Source: Gallionella sp. (GTDB lineage Bacteria; Pseudomonadota; Gammaproteobacteria; Burkholderiales; Gallionellaceae). Taken from it: a stretch of 51,884 bases of DNA. Below the pieces are notes generated by a model. It was not told the origin of the DNA and did no database searches. It saw only the letters and a program-made list of their open reading frames with translations. This document shows, in pieces, positions 19,999 to 29,818 of this stretch (position 1 is the stretch's first letter; each line of letters starts with the position of its first letter). Both the position numbers and the translations under genes were made by a program. Location of the stretch: contig JAUSNM010000069.1 of the NCBI GenBank assembly GCA_030645535.1, forward strand, positions 1-51,884. The letters are read 5' to 3'.

Positions 19999-21185
19999 CA
20001 GAACATTCTCATGCGTATCGGTTGTGATCCGCTGCCTTGCGTGCCGTTGGCAGCTTGCGCATCACTGATCACCAGCTGGTCACCCGCGTTGAGTTCTCCC
20101 GAAATGATCTCGGTATTACGGTTGTCGGTGATGCCGAGTTTAACGTTGACGGGTACAAGCTTGCCATTTTTCAGCACATACACTCGTCCGGAAAAGATAT
20201 CGCGCTTCGGCTTGCCGGGATCGCCACTCGTGGCATTGTCGCGCGGTTTGCTGGTCTTGTCGGCGTTGGCCGGTTTGAAACGCAGCGCGGCGTTGGGAAC
20301 AATCAACGTTTCTTTTCGTTCGGCTACCGCGATGCTCACATAGGCCGTCATGCCGGGCATCAAAATCAGTTCCGGATTGGCGACATTGATCACAACATCG
20401 TAGGTTATGACGTTTTGCTGGTTGGTCGGGTTCAGGCGTATCAGACGAACCGCACCTTTAAAATTCTGATTCGGGAAAGCATCCACGGTGAAGCGAACCG
20501 CCTGTCCTACGCGGATGCTGCCGATGTCGGCTTCTGCGAAATTGGCATCGATCTGCATCTTGGCCAGATCCTGCGCAATCTTGAACAGCGTCGGTGTCTG
20601 CAAGCTGGCCGCCACGGTTTGCCCTACATCTACCGAGCGATCCACGACCACGCCGGATACTGGTGAACGTATCACCGAGTAGGCAAGGTTTGCGCGGTCC
20701 TTCTCTACCGTCGCGTGCGTGAGGTTCAACTGTGCTTCCGCCGCTTTCCTGGCCTGTACTGCGGTGTCCAGTTCCAGACGCGAGGCGTATTCCTGTCCGA
20801 ACAGATTACGGGTGCGCGCCTCATTGGCGGTCGCCAAGTCAAGCGAGGCATTCGCACTTTGCACGTTGGACAGGCTTTGCTTTAGCTGGGCTGCGAGCAG
20901 TGCATCATCCAGTTCCAGCAGAACCTGTCCCTTTTCGACTGCGCTGTTGAAATCCACGTACAGTTTTTTAACGGTACCGGACACCTGGGTGCCGACATTC
21001 ACCAGTGTCACCGGATTGATCGTGCCATTGGCGGAAACAGTCTGGCTGATGTTACCTTTTTCCACGGCTTGCAAACGATATTGCTGCTCGGGTGCAACCT
21101 GATTGAGTTGCCGGTAAACAACGTAACCCGCAACACTGAGGCAGGCTGCAATCAGCAACAGTTTAATTGGAGAGAGTAGTTTCAT
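19998..21185 (-). CDS. macA: MacA-type periplasmic adaptor (membrane fusion protein)
   Basis: Adaptor that links the inner-membrane ABC permease to the outer-membrane channel, 395 aa. It has an N-terminal membrane anchor (IKLLLIAACLSVAGYVVY) and a lipoyl half-motif (VSANGTINPVTLVNVGTQVS). A long coiled-coil hairpin (about 95-175) is followed by the second lipoyl half (SVIRSPVSGVVVDRSVDVGQ) and beta-barrel and membrane-proximal domains (about 205-380). The start overlaps the TolC-like stop by four bases and the stop overlaps the ATPase start. Gene order tolC-macA-ATPase-permease supports a tripartite exporter. Confidence 0.9.
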   Translation of the reverse strand: MKLLSPIKLLLIAACLSVAGYVVYRQLNQVAPEQQYRLQAVEKGNISQTVSANGTINPVTLVNVGTQVSGTVKKLYVDFNSAVEKGQVLLELDDALLAAQLKQSLSNVQSANASLDLATANEARTRNLFGQEYASRLELDTAVQARKAAEAQLNLTHATVEKDRANLAYSVIRSPVSGVVVDRSVDVGQTVAASLQTPTLFKIAQDLAKMQIDANFAEADIGSIRVGQAVRFTVDAFPNQNFKGAVRLIRLNPTNQQNVITYDVVINVANPELILMPGMTAYVSIAVAERKETLIVPNAALRFKPANADKTSKPRDNATSGDPGKPKRDIFSGRVYVLKNGKLVPVNVKLGITDNRNTEIISGELNAGDQLVISDAQAANGTQGSGSQPIRMRMF

Positions 21186-22669
21186 GGTTTGTGTGATGTG
21201 CTGATGTCCATTTCTGTCACGCTGTCAGGGAGGGTTTGTAACAATCCTGCATCCAGACTGCCCATCGCCTGGGCTAGCGTGGCGCGAGCGACGTTCCAGT
21301 TCAAGGCCGCTTGGATACGTTGCTGACGTGCGCTGGCCAGGGTGGTTTGTGCATTCAGCACATCCAGCATGATGCCCATGCCAGCCTTGTAGCGACCGAG
21401 TGCGACCCGTTCAGATTGTTCGGCATTGTCCAGCAAATCCGCCGTGGTGCGCCTGTTTTGCGCGGCCGTAATCAGGTTTTGATACGCGGTCCAGACGTCC
21501 AGAGCGACCTGCAAACGCAACCGTTCCAGTTGCGCTTTTCTGGTCTCGATTTGCGCCTCGGCTGCGCGTATCCGGTAAGTCGGCGCGAAACCGGAAAAAA
21601 GCGGTATGCTCATGCTCAATCCCAGCGTTGATGCATGTGTATTGATGCCTGCACTGTTGCTTTGATTGGCAGCGCCCGTCACGGAAATGACAGGTTTTCC
21701 CGCCGCGCGTGCCGCGTCTGCCGTAGCTTCCGCTGCCAGCACCGTCGCCTGGGCTGCCTGTAAATCGGGCCGGTTCCGCCGTGCTTCCTCTATCAGCGCA
21801 GCGATGTTCTGATCGAAGATCTTCAGCCTTTCCTCGTCAGGGGCAGCGGGCGAACCGCCTTGAGCCGCCACCAATGAAACATTCACATTGGCATCCAGAG
21901 CCAGTATGTTGGCCAGATTTCCCTGAGCAATTTTCATCGCGCCATTGGCAGTAATGCGATTCAGCGAGGCCTGTGAATAGGCCGTCTGCGCCGCGAGTTT
22001 ATCGGCAGGGGTGGCGCTCCCCGCCAGATAGCGAGCATTTGCCGCCGCAAAACTTGCCTGTGCGGCACGCTCTGAAACGATAGTCGCATCGTACGCAGCA
22101 AGCGTCGCCCGGGTCTGGTAATACGCCTGAACTGACGTCAGGAACAGGGTTTGTACTACGCTGTCCTGGGTGGCAATCACCGATGCCAGCGTTTGTCGGG
22201 CATTTTCCAGATTGGCCGCACGTGCGCCGAAGTCATACAGCAGATAGGAAAGATTCAAGCTGGCGATGCGCTGACTGTTGCCGGGCGTGCTGCGGTTAGC
22301 GGACAGGGTTGCGCTGGCACTGGGCAGATAACTTGCGCGGGCCACGCCAACCTGGGCTGCCTGTGCCCGCGAATTGGCCCATACCTCGCGGGTCTGCGGG
22401 TTATTGCACAACGCGATATTCACCACACTCAGCAGATCGAGCGCGTAATCTGTTCGTGTATCCGCACAAGGATCGCCGACTGCACCAATCAGGTTCAACG
22501 CTGGTTTATGCGGCATTATCGCTTCTGTCGAAAACGGATCGGAAGTTTCAACGGCTGCAGCCCATCCGCACCACGACAGCGTGCAGATTGCCAGCAAGTT
22601 GGCAATTGGTCTGCTCGGTGGGAAACAGGATGGCTCCACCGGAACAAGACGTTTTAAGTGAGCGTACAT
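21182..22669 (-). CDS. TolC-family outer-membrane channel protein
   Basis: Outer-membrane efflux protein of the TolC family, 495 aa from ATG 22669. An N-terminal hydrophobic segment (IANLLAICTLSWCGWAAAVE) is the likely signal. The mature protein has two OEP repeats of long helices (DLLSVVNIALCNNPQTREVW, later ALGRYKAGMGIMLDVLNAQT), the pattern of a trimeric alpha-helical tunnel. The true start is uncertain: the frame is open upstream to 22822 and no start has a clear ribosome site. It is the first gene of the exporter operon and lies 171 bases after acetate kinase. Confidence 0.85.
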   Translation of the reverse strand: MYAHLKRLVPVEPSCFPPSRPIANLLAICTLSWCGWAAAVETSDPFSTEAIMPHKPALNLIGAVGDPCADTRTDYALDLLSVVNIALCNNPQTREVWANSRAQAAQVGVARASYLPSASATLSANRSTPGNSQRIASLNLSYLLYDFGARAANLENARQTLASVIATQDSVVQTLFLTSVQAYYQTRATLAAYDATIVSERAAQASFAAANARYLAGSATPADKLAAQTAYSQASLNRITANGAMKIAQGNLANILALDANVNVSLVAAQGGSPAAPDEERLKIFDQNIAALIEEARRNRPDLQAAQATVLAAEATADAARAAGKPVISVTGAANQSNSAGINTHASTLGLSMSIPLFSGFAPTYRIRAAEAQIETRKAQLERLRLQVALDVWTAYQNLITAAQNRRTTADLLDNAEQSERVALGRYKAGMGIMLDVLNAQTTLASARQQRIQAALNWNVARATLAQAMGSLDAGLLQTLPDSVTEMDISTSHKP

Positions 22670-22840
22670 GGGATAGATGCTGAATTTTGTATGCGCATTG
22701 TAACGGTTAGAGATTATTCGACAAGGCACAATCTGTAAGGAATTTGTAAGGAATTGTTTCGCCGTGTCAAATGCACAGATCGAGGACCTGATATTGCAAC
22801 GCACGGAAGAATCAAAAAACATGCGTGACCAGTTTTGAAA

Positions 22841-23890
22841 TCAATATGCAAGGCAAAGACGATGGATCATCGCTTCTTCATCGGCCGGGATGACCAGTGC
22901 GGGCTTGGTACCAGCACGGTCGATTCTGATGGCATTCGTCTGATTGGCGTCGCTGTCCAGGCAAAGCCCGAGAAAAGCCAGTGGCGCGCAAATTTGTTCG
23001 CGTATTCCGGATGCATGCTCGCCAATGCCGCCGGTAAAGACCAGCGCGTCGATGCCCCCCGCTTTGGCGGCAAGACTGCCGATCGCGCCGCTGACCTGGC
23101 GGCAGAAATAATCCACGGCAAAGCGCGCTGATGCGCTGGGGCTGCCAAGAAGATCGCTCATCTCGCTGCTCTCATTGTCGGACAGGGCCAGCAAGCCCAT
23201 CTTATGGAACACGATATCGCGCAGGGTGGCGGGGTCGTGGCGCTGTGCCAGTTCCAGCATCACGCCCGGATCAAGGTCGCCGCTGCGTGTGCCCATAACG
23301 ATGCCTCCTGCAGGTGTATAGCCCATTGTGGTGTCTGCTGATTTTAAATTTTGTAGCAGACACAGGCTGGCGCCACTGCCCAGATGGGCGACGACGATAT
23401 TGCCGTTTGCCGCTGAGCCCAGCAGCGCGGGTAATCGGGATGCGATATGCGCGTAGTTCAAACCGTGAAAGCCATAACGACGCAGGGCGTATGAGGAGGG
23501 GATAGGCAGTCGACGGGCCAGTTCCGGCATGGTGACGTGAAAGGCGGTATCGAAGCAGGCGATCTGCTGTGCCGCAAAGCGTTTGCGGCACAGCACAAGC
23601 CCCATCAGGTTACCCGGCAGATGCAGCGGGGCAAGATGCACGATGCTCTTTAACCTGGCCAGCTCGGTATCATCCACCAGGCGCGCGGCATCGGTGATCT
23701 CGCCGCCATGCACGAAGCGATGTCCGATCAGATCTGGCTCGTCGCCGCCCAGGTCACGCATCAGCAGGTCGAAGGCTGGCGCATGATCCCTCAGGTGCTC
23801 GTAGCGAAAATTCCGCCGCGAGCCATCGGCCCCGAACAGGCTGGCCTTGATCGAAGACGAACCGCTGTTGATAGTCAATATGCTAGTCAT
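22841..23890 (-). CDS. ackA: Acetate kinase (short form)
   Basis: Transfers phosphate between acetyl phosphate and ADP to give acetate and ATP. The ASKHA-fold marks are present: LTINSGSSSIK at the N-terminus, HRFVHGG, ACFDTAFH, RYGFHGLN, VAHLGSGASLC, GTRSGDLDPG, VFTGGIGEHAS, and a final PADEEAMIHRL. At 349 aa it is about 50 residues shorter than most AckA proteins, the shortening being spread between motifs. Propionate kinase is an alternative. It is directly downstream of phosphoketolase on the same strand (67 bases), so acetyl phosphate made there can be converted to ATP here. Confidence 0.9.
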   Translation of the reverse strand: MTSILTINSGSSSIKASLFGADGSRRNFRYEHLRDHAPAFDLLMRDLGGDEPDLIGHRFVHGGEITDAARLVDDTELARLKSIVHLAPLHLPGNLMGLVLCRKRFAAQQIACFDTAFHVTMPELARRLPIPSSYALRRYGFHGLNYAHIASRLPALLGSAANGNIVVAHLGSGASLCLLQNLKSADTTMGYTPAGGIVMGTRSGDLDPGVMLELAQRHDPATLRDIVFHKMGLLALSDNESSEMSDLLGSPSASARFAVDYFCRQVSGAIGSLAAKAGGIDALVFTGGIGEHASGIREQICAPLAFLGLCLDSDANQTNAIRIDRAGTKPALVIPADEEAMIHRLCLAY

Positions 23891-23898
23891 AAGTTGTT

Positions 23899-23954
23899 AG
23901 TCGCTAGTTTATAGTTGGTGATGACTAGCCGCTAACGACTCGCGTCTAGCGACT
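23899..23954. repeat. Imperfect palindrome between xfp and ackA
   Basis: AGTCGCTAG (23899-23907) and CTAGCGACT (23946-23954) form a perfect 9-bp inverted repeat. Related pieces (GACTAGC, GCTAACGACT) lie between, giving a nested structure. It may be a REP-type element or an mRNA hairpin between the two co-directional genes. No T-run follows. Confidence 0.5.
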
Positions 23955-23957
23955 GTT

Positions 23958-26327
23958 TTAGAACGGCCAGGTCCAGTTATCGACTTCCGGCAAGTCGATG
24001 CCATATTCGTAAGCATAGTTGCGGCAGTCAATCTGCTTGTTCAGCATCATCTCCTTGACGTGTGCGCCCGCTACCTGCAGTTGGGGGAGATGGTCGATCA
24101 CATCGATCACCCGGCTAAAACGGTCGATCTGGTTCTGGATCGCCAGCTCCAGCGGTGTGTTGATGCTGCCTTTTTCCTTATAGCCGCGCACATGGAAATT
24201 CGGGTGGTTGTGGCGTCGGTAGGCCAGGCGGTGGATCAGCCAGGGGTAGCCGTGGAAGTTGAACATCACCGGTTTATCCTTTGTGAACAGGCTGTCGAAA
24301 TCCCGGTCTGAGAGGCCGTGCGGGTGTTCGCTGGAAGGTGAGAGTTTGTACAGATCGACCACATTGATGAAACGTATCTTGAGATCCGGGAAATTCTCGC
24401 GCAGCAGCACCACCGCCGCCAACGCTTCCTTGGTCGGGATGTCGCCCGCACTGGCGATAACTACATCAGGTTCGACGCCCTGATCGTTGGACGCCCAGTC
24501 CCAGATGCTGATGCCTTTTGCGCAATGTTTGGCGGCGGCATCCATGTCCAGAAACTGCAAGTGTTTCTGCTTGTCGCAGACGATGACATTGATGTAGTCG
24601 GTGCTTTTCAGGCAATGATCGGCGATCGCCAGCAGGCAGTTTACATCGGGCGGCAGATAGATGCGTGTCACCTCGGGGCTCTTGTTTACCACCAGATCCA
24701 GGAAGCCGGGATCCTGATGGGTGAAGCCGTTGTGATCCTGACGCCACACGGTGGAGGTGATGAGCAGGTTCAGCGAAGACACGGACGCGCGCCACGGCAC
24801 GACTTTGGACATGGCAAGCCACTTGGCGTGCTGGTTGAACATCGAGTCGATGACGTGGACGAAGGCTTCGTAAGTGGAAAAGAAGCCGTGACGGCCCGAG
24901 AGCAGATAACCTTCCAGCCAGCCTTCCAGTGTATGCTCGGAGAGCATCTCCATCACGCGGCCATCAGGCGACAGTTCGCCGCCACCCGCATCTTCCGGCA
25001 GATAGTCAGCAAGCCAGGTCTTTTTGCTTACTTCATAAATGTTGTCCAGCTTGTTCGAGCTGTTCTCATCAGGGCCAAACACGCGGAAGGTGTGCATGTT
25101 GTCCCGCATGATGTCGCGCAGGAATTTACCCAGCGGACGGGTATTCTCGGCAACGGTGGTGCCGGGCTTACTGACTTCGACGGCGTAGTCTTTACAATCC
25201 GGCATGCGTAGCGCTATGCGCAACAGCCCGCCATTGGCGTGCGGATTCGCGCTCATGCGGCGTTTTCCTTTCGGCGCCAGCGCTTTGAGTTCCGGGCGTA
25301 ACGTGCCGTTTTCGTCAAACAATTCGTCTGTATGGTAGCTTTTTAACCATTCTTCGAGCTTGGCAAAATGCTCCGGTGTCTTCACATCGCCGATCGGCAC
25401 CTGATGCGAACGCCAGAAGCCTTCCACCTTTTTGCCATCCACTTCCCCGGGCCCTGTCCAGCCTTTAGGTGAGCGCAATACGATCATCGGCCAGCGCGGG
25501 CGGATTGGCTTGCCGCTTGAGCGAGCCTCGGTCTGGATACGGCGAATTTCCAGCACACATTGTTCCATCGTGGAGGCCATCGCCTGATGCATGGTCGCAG
25601 GATCGCTGCCTTCCACGAAATAGGGCGTCCAGCCATAGCCCTTGAACAGGTTCTCCAGCTCTTCGTGCGAGATGCGCGACAGGATGGTCGGGTTATTGAT
25701 CTTGTAGCCGTTCAGATGCAGGATGGGCAGCACCGCGCCATCCCTGATCGGGTTGAGGAATTTGTTGGAATGCCATGAGGTGGCGAGCGGTGCAGTTTCG
25801 GCTTCACCGTCACCCACCATCACAGTCACGATCAGATCAGGGTTGTCGTACGCCGCACCAAAAGCATGCGACACGCTGTAGCCCAATTCGCCGCCTTCGT
25901 GAATCGAACCTGGCGTCTCGGGTGTGCAGTGACTGCCGATACCGCCGGGGAACGAGAATTCCTTGAAGAACTGGCGCATGCCATCGATATTCTCGCTCTT
26001 GTTCGGATACACCTCGCTGTACCTGCCTTCCAGATAAACAGGACCCAGAACACCGGGCGCACCATGCCCGGGACCCGCCATGAAGATCGCATCCAGATCG
26101 TATTTGACGATCAGGCGATTCATGTGGATGTAGCCAAAGGCAAGACCCGGGCTTGATCCCCAGTGGCCCAGCAGGCGGTTCTTGATGTGTTCGAGTTTGA
26201 GCGGTTCGCGAAGCAGCGGGTTATCGCGCAGATAGATCATGCCGGCGGCAAGATAATTGCAGGCGCGCCAGTAGGCGTCGATGTGTTTGATTTCTTCTTG
26301 CGACAAGATCGTAGTTTGGGTGTTCAT
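23958..26327 (-). CDS. xfp: Xylulose-5-phosphate/fructose-6-phosphate phosphoketolase
   Basis: Thiamine-diphosphate enzyme that splits xylulose 5-phosphate (and often fructose 6-phosphate) with phosphate into acetyl phosphate and a sugar phosphate. At 789 aa it is standard length. Recognisable pieces are [36 protein letters not shown], the ThDP motif [28 protein letters not shown], and [16 protein letters not shown] 26327 has a strong AAGGAG eight bases before it; an in-frame upstream extension lacks one. It is followed by ackA and is divergent from glycogen phosphorylase. Whether it prefers xylulose 5-phosphate alone or both substrates cannot be told here. Confidence 0.96.
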   Translation of the reverse strand: MNTQTTILSQEEIKHIDAYWRACNYLAAGMIYLRDNPLLREPLKLEHIKNRLLGHWGSSPGLAFGYIHMNRLIVKYDLDAIFMAGPGHGAPGVLGPVYLEGRYSEVYPNKSENIDGMRQFFKEFSFPGGIGSHCTPETPGSIHEGGELGYSVSHAFGAAYDNPDLIVTVMVGDGEAETAPLATSWHSNKFLNPIRDGAVLPILHLNGYKINNPTILSRISHEELENLFKGYGWTPYFVEGSDPATMHQAMASTMEQCVLEIRRIQTEARSSGKPIRPRWPMIVLRSPKGWTGPGEVDGKKVEGFWRSHQVPIGDVKTPEHFAKLEEWLKSYHTDELFDENGTLRPELKALAPKGKRRMSANPHANGGLLRIALRMPDCKDYAVEVSKPGTTVAENTRPLGKFLRDIMRDNMHTFRVFGPDENSSNKLDNIYEVSKKTWLADYLPEDAGGGELSPDGRVMEMLSEHTLEGWLEGYLLSGRHGFFSTYEAFVHVIDSMFNQHAKWLAMSKVVPWRASVSSLNLLITSTVWRQDHNGFTHQDPGFLDLVVNKSPEVTRIYLPPDVNCLLAIADHCLKSTDYINVIVCDKQKHLQFLDMDAAAKHCAKGISIWDWASNDQGVEPDVVIASAGDIPTKEALAAVVLLRENFPDLKIRFINVVDLYKLSPSSEHPHGLSDRDFDSLFTKDKPVMFNFHGYPWLIHRLAYRRHNHPNFHVRGYKEKGSINTPLELAIQNQIDRFSRVIDVIDHLPQLQVAGAHVKEMMLNKQIDCRNYAYEYGIDLPEVDNWTWPF

Positions 26328-26647
26328 GGCGTTCACTCCTTGTATCATTGACCGTAGGTTAGCTTGAAGGGATTTTGTATTGTAGTTCCTTGATGTTGCA
26401 GAGTCATTAATTATTAACGTGAAATTTGTGCAGCGGTATCGCGCATATCTCTCGGTTGACGGCGAGTGGTTTGACCAGTTGCATCACAAGATAAGCAACA
26501 GGGTCGGCATGTTTTTCCTGCCTGCAAGCATCGTCACGGGGAAGAGATGCCGGCCGCATTGCGTTTGATTGACACGTTATTGCCATGCGCGGAGAATCAG
26601 CCGCTTGCGCGTTGTACTTCTATGCTCACCTTAAAGAAAGGATGAAG
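26328..26647. other. Divergent promoter region of xfp and glgP
   Basis: About 320 bases without a supported gene, AT-rich near 26380-26425. It must hold the promoters of both phosphoketolase (minus) and glycogen phosphorylase (plus). I see no certain -10/-35 pair or operator. Confidence 0.4.
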
Positions 26648-29140
26648 ATGAATACCAGAGCGATACCGCAGCACCAGAAGGCAGGTATGACTAAAGAGGC
26701 GATCAGCGCTTCACTTGCCAATCATCTTTTTTATTCTCACATCAAGAATCTCCCCAACGCGACTACACGCGACTGGTTTCAGGCCGCAGCCCTTGTGGTG
26801 CGCGACCGCCTGATCGAGCGTTGGATGGAGACCATGCAGCGTTATTATGAGCAGGATACCAAGCGACTTTATTATCTGTCGCTGGAATTTCTGGTGGGGC
26901 GAACGTTGAGCAACGCCACGCTTAACCTGGAACTGGATGAGCAATTAAAGGCGGCGCTCTACGAGTTGGGACAGGAGTATGAGAAGGTTGCCGGGATCGA
27001 GGATGATGCAGCGCTTGGTAACGGTGGGCTCGGGCGACTGGCAGCCTGTTTCCTCGATTCCATGGCGACGCTGGATCTGCCTTGTTACGGTTACGGTATT
27101 CGTTACGAATATGGCATGTTCCGCCAGCGCATTGAGAACGGTGTGCAAGTGGAGCAACCCGACAACTGGCTGCGTTATGGCAATCCATGGGAGTTTCCGC
27201 GCCCGGAACTGTTATATCAGGTCAAGTTTCATGGTCATGTTGTTGAATATAAACATGAAGACGGTTCGTTGCATCATCATTGGGTGGGTACGGACGATGT
27301 GATGGCAATGGCTTACGACACACCGGTGCCGGGTTACGGCGGCAAGACGGTGAACAACATGCGGCTGTGGTCCGCGAAGTCTTCGCGTGATTTCGACTTG
27401 CGTTATTTCAATCAGGGCAACTACATTCAGGCCGTCGCCGACAAGAATGATTCGGAGACCCTCTCCAAGGTGTTGTATCCGAATGACACGACCGAGATGG
27501 GGCGCGAACTGCGCCTGAAACAGCAATATTTCTTTGTCAGCGCGTCGCTGCAGGACATGCTGCGTCGCTACAAAAAACATGCCGATAGCTGGGCGCAGTT
27601 GCCGGACAAGATTGCGGTGCAATTGAACGACACCCATCCGTCCATCGCCGTTGCCGAAATGATGCGGCTGCTGGTAGATGTGCATAAGCTATGCTGGGAC
27701 GAGGCCTGGGGGTTGACCACGCGCATTTTCTCTTACACCAATCACACATTGATGCCGGAAGCGCTGGAGACATGGCCGGTATCCATGTTCGAAAGCCTGT
27801 TGCCGCGCCATTTGCAGGTCATCTATGAGATCAATCAGCGCTTTTTGCAACAGGTGATGCGCCAGTTTCCCGGCGACGTTGAGTTGCTGCGGCGCTTGTC
27901 CATCATCGACGAGGGCGGTGGTCGCCGCGTACGCATGTCGCATCTGGCCATCATTGGCAGTCACACGGTAAACGGGGTTGCAGCCCTCCACACCGAGTTG
28001 ATGAAGCGCACCATCTTCGCTGATTTCGAGCGCATTCAACCTGGCAAGATCGTCAATATGACCAACGGCATCACCCCGCGCCGCTGGCTCAATCAGGCCA
28101 ATCCCGGTTTGGCCGGCTTGATTAGCGGCCGGATCGGAAAAACCTGGGTCACCGATCTCGATCAGTTGAAAAAATTGCGCGATTTTGCCGATGATAGCGG
28201 GTTTCAGGGGCAGTTCCGTGCCGTCAAGCAGGCAAACAAAGGGCGCCTGAGCGACATGATCCGTAAGCAGCTGGGTATCGAAGTCAATCCCGAATCGCTG
28301 TTCGATATCCAGATTAAACGCATCCACGAGTACAAACGTCAGCTGCTCAACGTGCTGCACGTCATCACCTTGTATAACCGCATTCTTACCGGCACCCATC
28401 ACGACAGTGTGCCTCGCACCGTAATCATCGCGGGCAAGGCAGCCCCAAGTTATGTGATGGCCAAGGATATAATCCGGCTGATCAATGATGTCGCCGATAT
28501 CGTCAACAATGATCAAAGGGTGGGGGGGCGGCTGAAGCTGGTATTCATCCCGAATTACGATGTTTCCAACGCCGAGCGTATCGTGCCTGCGGCTGATTTG
28601 TCCGAGCAGATATCCACCGCCGGGACGGAGGCCTCTGGCACCGGAAACATGAAGCTTGCGCTCAACGGCGCGCTCACAATCGGCACGCTGGATGGTGCGA
28701 ATGTCGAGATCAGGGAGGAAGTTGGGGCTGAGAATTTCTTTCTGTTCGGCCTGACCACCGAACAGGTAGAGGAGCAGCGCCGTCAGGGCTACGATCCACA
28801 GAGCTTCTATCACGGCAATAATGAATTGAAGCAGGTGATTGATATGATTTCAAACGGCTTTTTCTGTCCCGATGAGCCGGCGCGCTACCAGAGTGTCACC
28901 AATACGCTGCTTCATCACGGTGATCATTACCTGCTGCTGGCCGATTATGCCTCCTATGTCGACGCTCAGGACAAGGTGAGCGATCTGTACCGGGATCAAC
29001 AGGAGTGGACCCGTCGCGCCATTCTCAACGTCGCCGGTATGGGAAAATTTTCCAGTGATCGCACGATACGTGAATATGCCGAACGCATCTGGCATGTCGC
29101 ACCGGTGAAAGCAGGTGCAAAAAATCGGGCGGTCGGTTGA
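26648..29140 (+). CDS. glgP: Glycogen/starch/alpha-glucan phosphorylase
   Basis: Pyridoxal-phosphate enzyme that releases glucose 1-phosphate from alpha-1,4-glucan ends. At 830 aa it is full length. It shows YYLSLEFLVGRTLSNATLNL, DAALGNGGLGRLAACFLDSM, the RIHEYKRQLLN motif, and the PLP-site segment TEASGTGNMKLALNGALTIG with the Schiff-base lysine. ATG 26648 is preferred over 26642 because AAAGG lies at the right distance only for the former. It is divergent from phosphoketolase, which suggests shared control of storage-sugar breakdown and the phosphoketolase route. Confidence 0.96.
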   Translation: MNTRAIPQHQKAGMTKEAISASLANHLFYSHIKNLPNATTRDWFQAAALVVRDRLIERWMETMQRYYEQDTKRLYYLSLEFLVGRTLSNATLNLELDEQLKAALYELGQEYEKVAGIEDDAALGNGGLGRLAACFLDSMATLDLPCYGYGIRYEYGMFRQRIENGVQVEQPDNWLRYGNPWEFPRPELLYQVKFHGHVVEYKHEDGSLHHHWVGTDDVMAMAYDTPVPGYGGKTVNNMRLWSAKSSRDFDLRYFNQGNYIQAVADKNDSETLSKVLYPNDTTEMGRELRLKQQYFFVSASLQDMLRRYKKHADSWAQLPDKIAVQLNDTHPSIAVAEMMRLLVDVHKLCWDEAWGLTTRIFSYTNHTLMPEALETWPVSMFESLLPRHLQVIYEINQRFLQQVMRQFPGDVELLRRLSIIDEGGGRRVRMSHLAIIGSHTVNGVAALHTELMKRTIFADFERIQPGKIVNMTNGITPRRWLNQANPGLAGLISGRIGKTWVTDLDQLKKLRDFADDSGFQGQFRAVKQANKGRLSDMIRKQLGIEVNPESLFDIQIKRIHEYKRQLLNVLHVITLYNRILTGTHHDSVPRTVIIAGKAAPSYVMAKDIIRLINDVADIVNNDQRVGGRLKLVFIPNYDVSNAERIVPAADLSEQISTAGTEASGTGNMKLALNGALTIGTLDGANVEIREEVGAENFFLFGLTTEQVEEQRRQGYDPQSFYHGNNELKQVIDMISNGFFCPDEPARYQSVTNTLLHHGDHYLLLADYASYVDAQDKVSDLYRDQQEWTRRAILNVAGMGKFSSDRTIREYAERIWHVAPVKAGAKNRAVG

Positions 29141-29212
29141 GTCTGTCCGGCAGGGTGTGGTCGGGACGGAGCATGATTTTTGGATGTGAATATTTAATGG
29201 GAGGAGAGTTTT

Positions 29213-29656
29213 ATGAATAGAAGAGAATTACTTTTGGGCGGTATTGCGTTGGCAGGCGCCGCCATGGTCGGCAACGCACAGGCGGCAGAACATGACCACA
29301 TGGCACATGAACACCATCATATGGTGCCTGTGAATGCGGCCATTGCTACGGCTGCTTCAGACTGTATTCAGAAGGGGCAGGTGTGCCTGAGTCACTGTCT
29401 GGAATTGTTGGGTCAAGGCGAGAAGGACATGGCATCTTGCGCTGCGAGCGTCAATCAGATGCTGGCATTGTGCGGCGCATTGCAGCAACTTGCCAATCAG
29501 AATTCCAAACAACTGCCGAAATTGGCAGCCATCGCGATGGATGCTTGCAACCTGTGTGAGGAAGAGTGTAAGAAACACGATAAGCATGAACAATGCAAGG
29601 CGTGTGGCGAGAGCTGTGCGGGCTGTGCACAGGCGTGCAAAAAACTGGCTGTTTGA
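29213..29656 (+). CDS. Exported cysteine-rich four-helix-bundle copper-storage-type protein (Csp1-like)
   Basis: A 147-residue protein with a twin-arginine-like signal (MNRRELLLGGIALAGAAMVG, cleavage near AQA), so probably exported folded. A short His/Met stretch (HDHMAHEHHHM) follows. The mature part carries 13 cysteines spaced along predicted helices: CIQKGQVCLSHC, ASCAAS, LCGAL, ACNLCEEEC, and QCKACGESCAGCAQAC. This is the pattern of DUF326/Csp proteins, whose helices line a core of cysteines that binds many Cu(I) ions; the exported Csp1 of methanotrophs also has 13. Metal binding here is inferred. The ribosome site GGGAGGAGAG is strong. It has its own terminator and precedes a copper-receptor-like gene. 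Confidence 0.85.
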   Translation: MNRRELLLGGIALAGAAMVGNAQAAEHDHMAHEHHHMVPVNAAIATAASDCIQKGQVCLSHCLELLGQGEKDMASCAASVNQMLALCGALQQLANQNSKQLPKLAAIAMDACNLCEEECKKHDKHEQCKACGESCAGCAQACKKLAV

Positions 29657-29677
29657 TTTTTTTCAGGTGTAATCCAG

Positions 29678-29707
29678 AACGGGCTGATTGATTTCAGTCC
29701 GTTTTTT
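29678..29707 (+). terminator. Terminator after the Csp-like gene
   Basis: AACGGGCTGA (29678-29687) pairs with TCAGTCCGTT (29694-29703), with one G-U, followed by TTTT. It separates the storage protein gene from the receptor gene, which therefore needs its own promoter. Confidence 0.8.
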
Positions 29708-29818
29708 AACGCGTAAAGTTTGTGTCAGCTGAAATACCCTCAAACTGCGACAATATGCCGCAGGGTCGGCACGAAATATTTTAGTAACATTGCATGGCTT
29801 TCTAACAGGAGAAGAACC

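Noticed and set aside
27689..28813. A 374-codon open frame opposite glgP
   Set aside because: It is antisense to the conserved phosphorylase core, with no independent signals.
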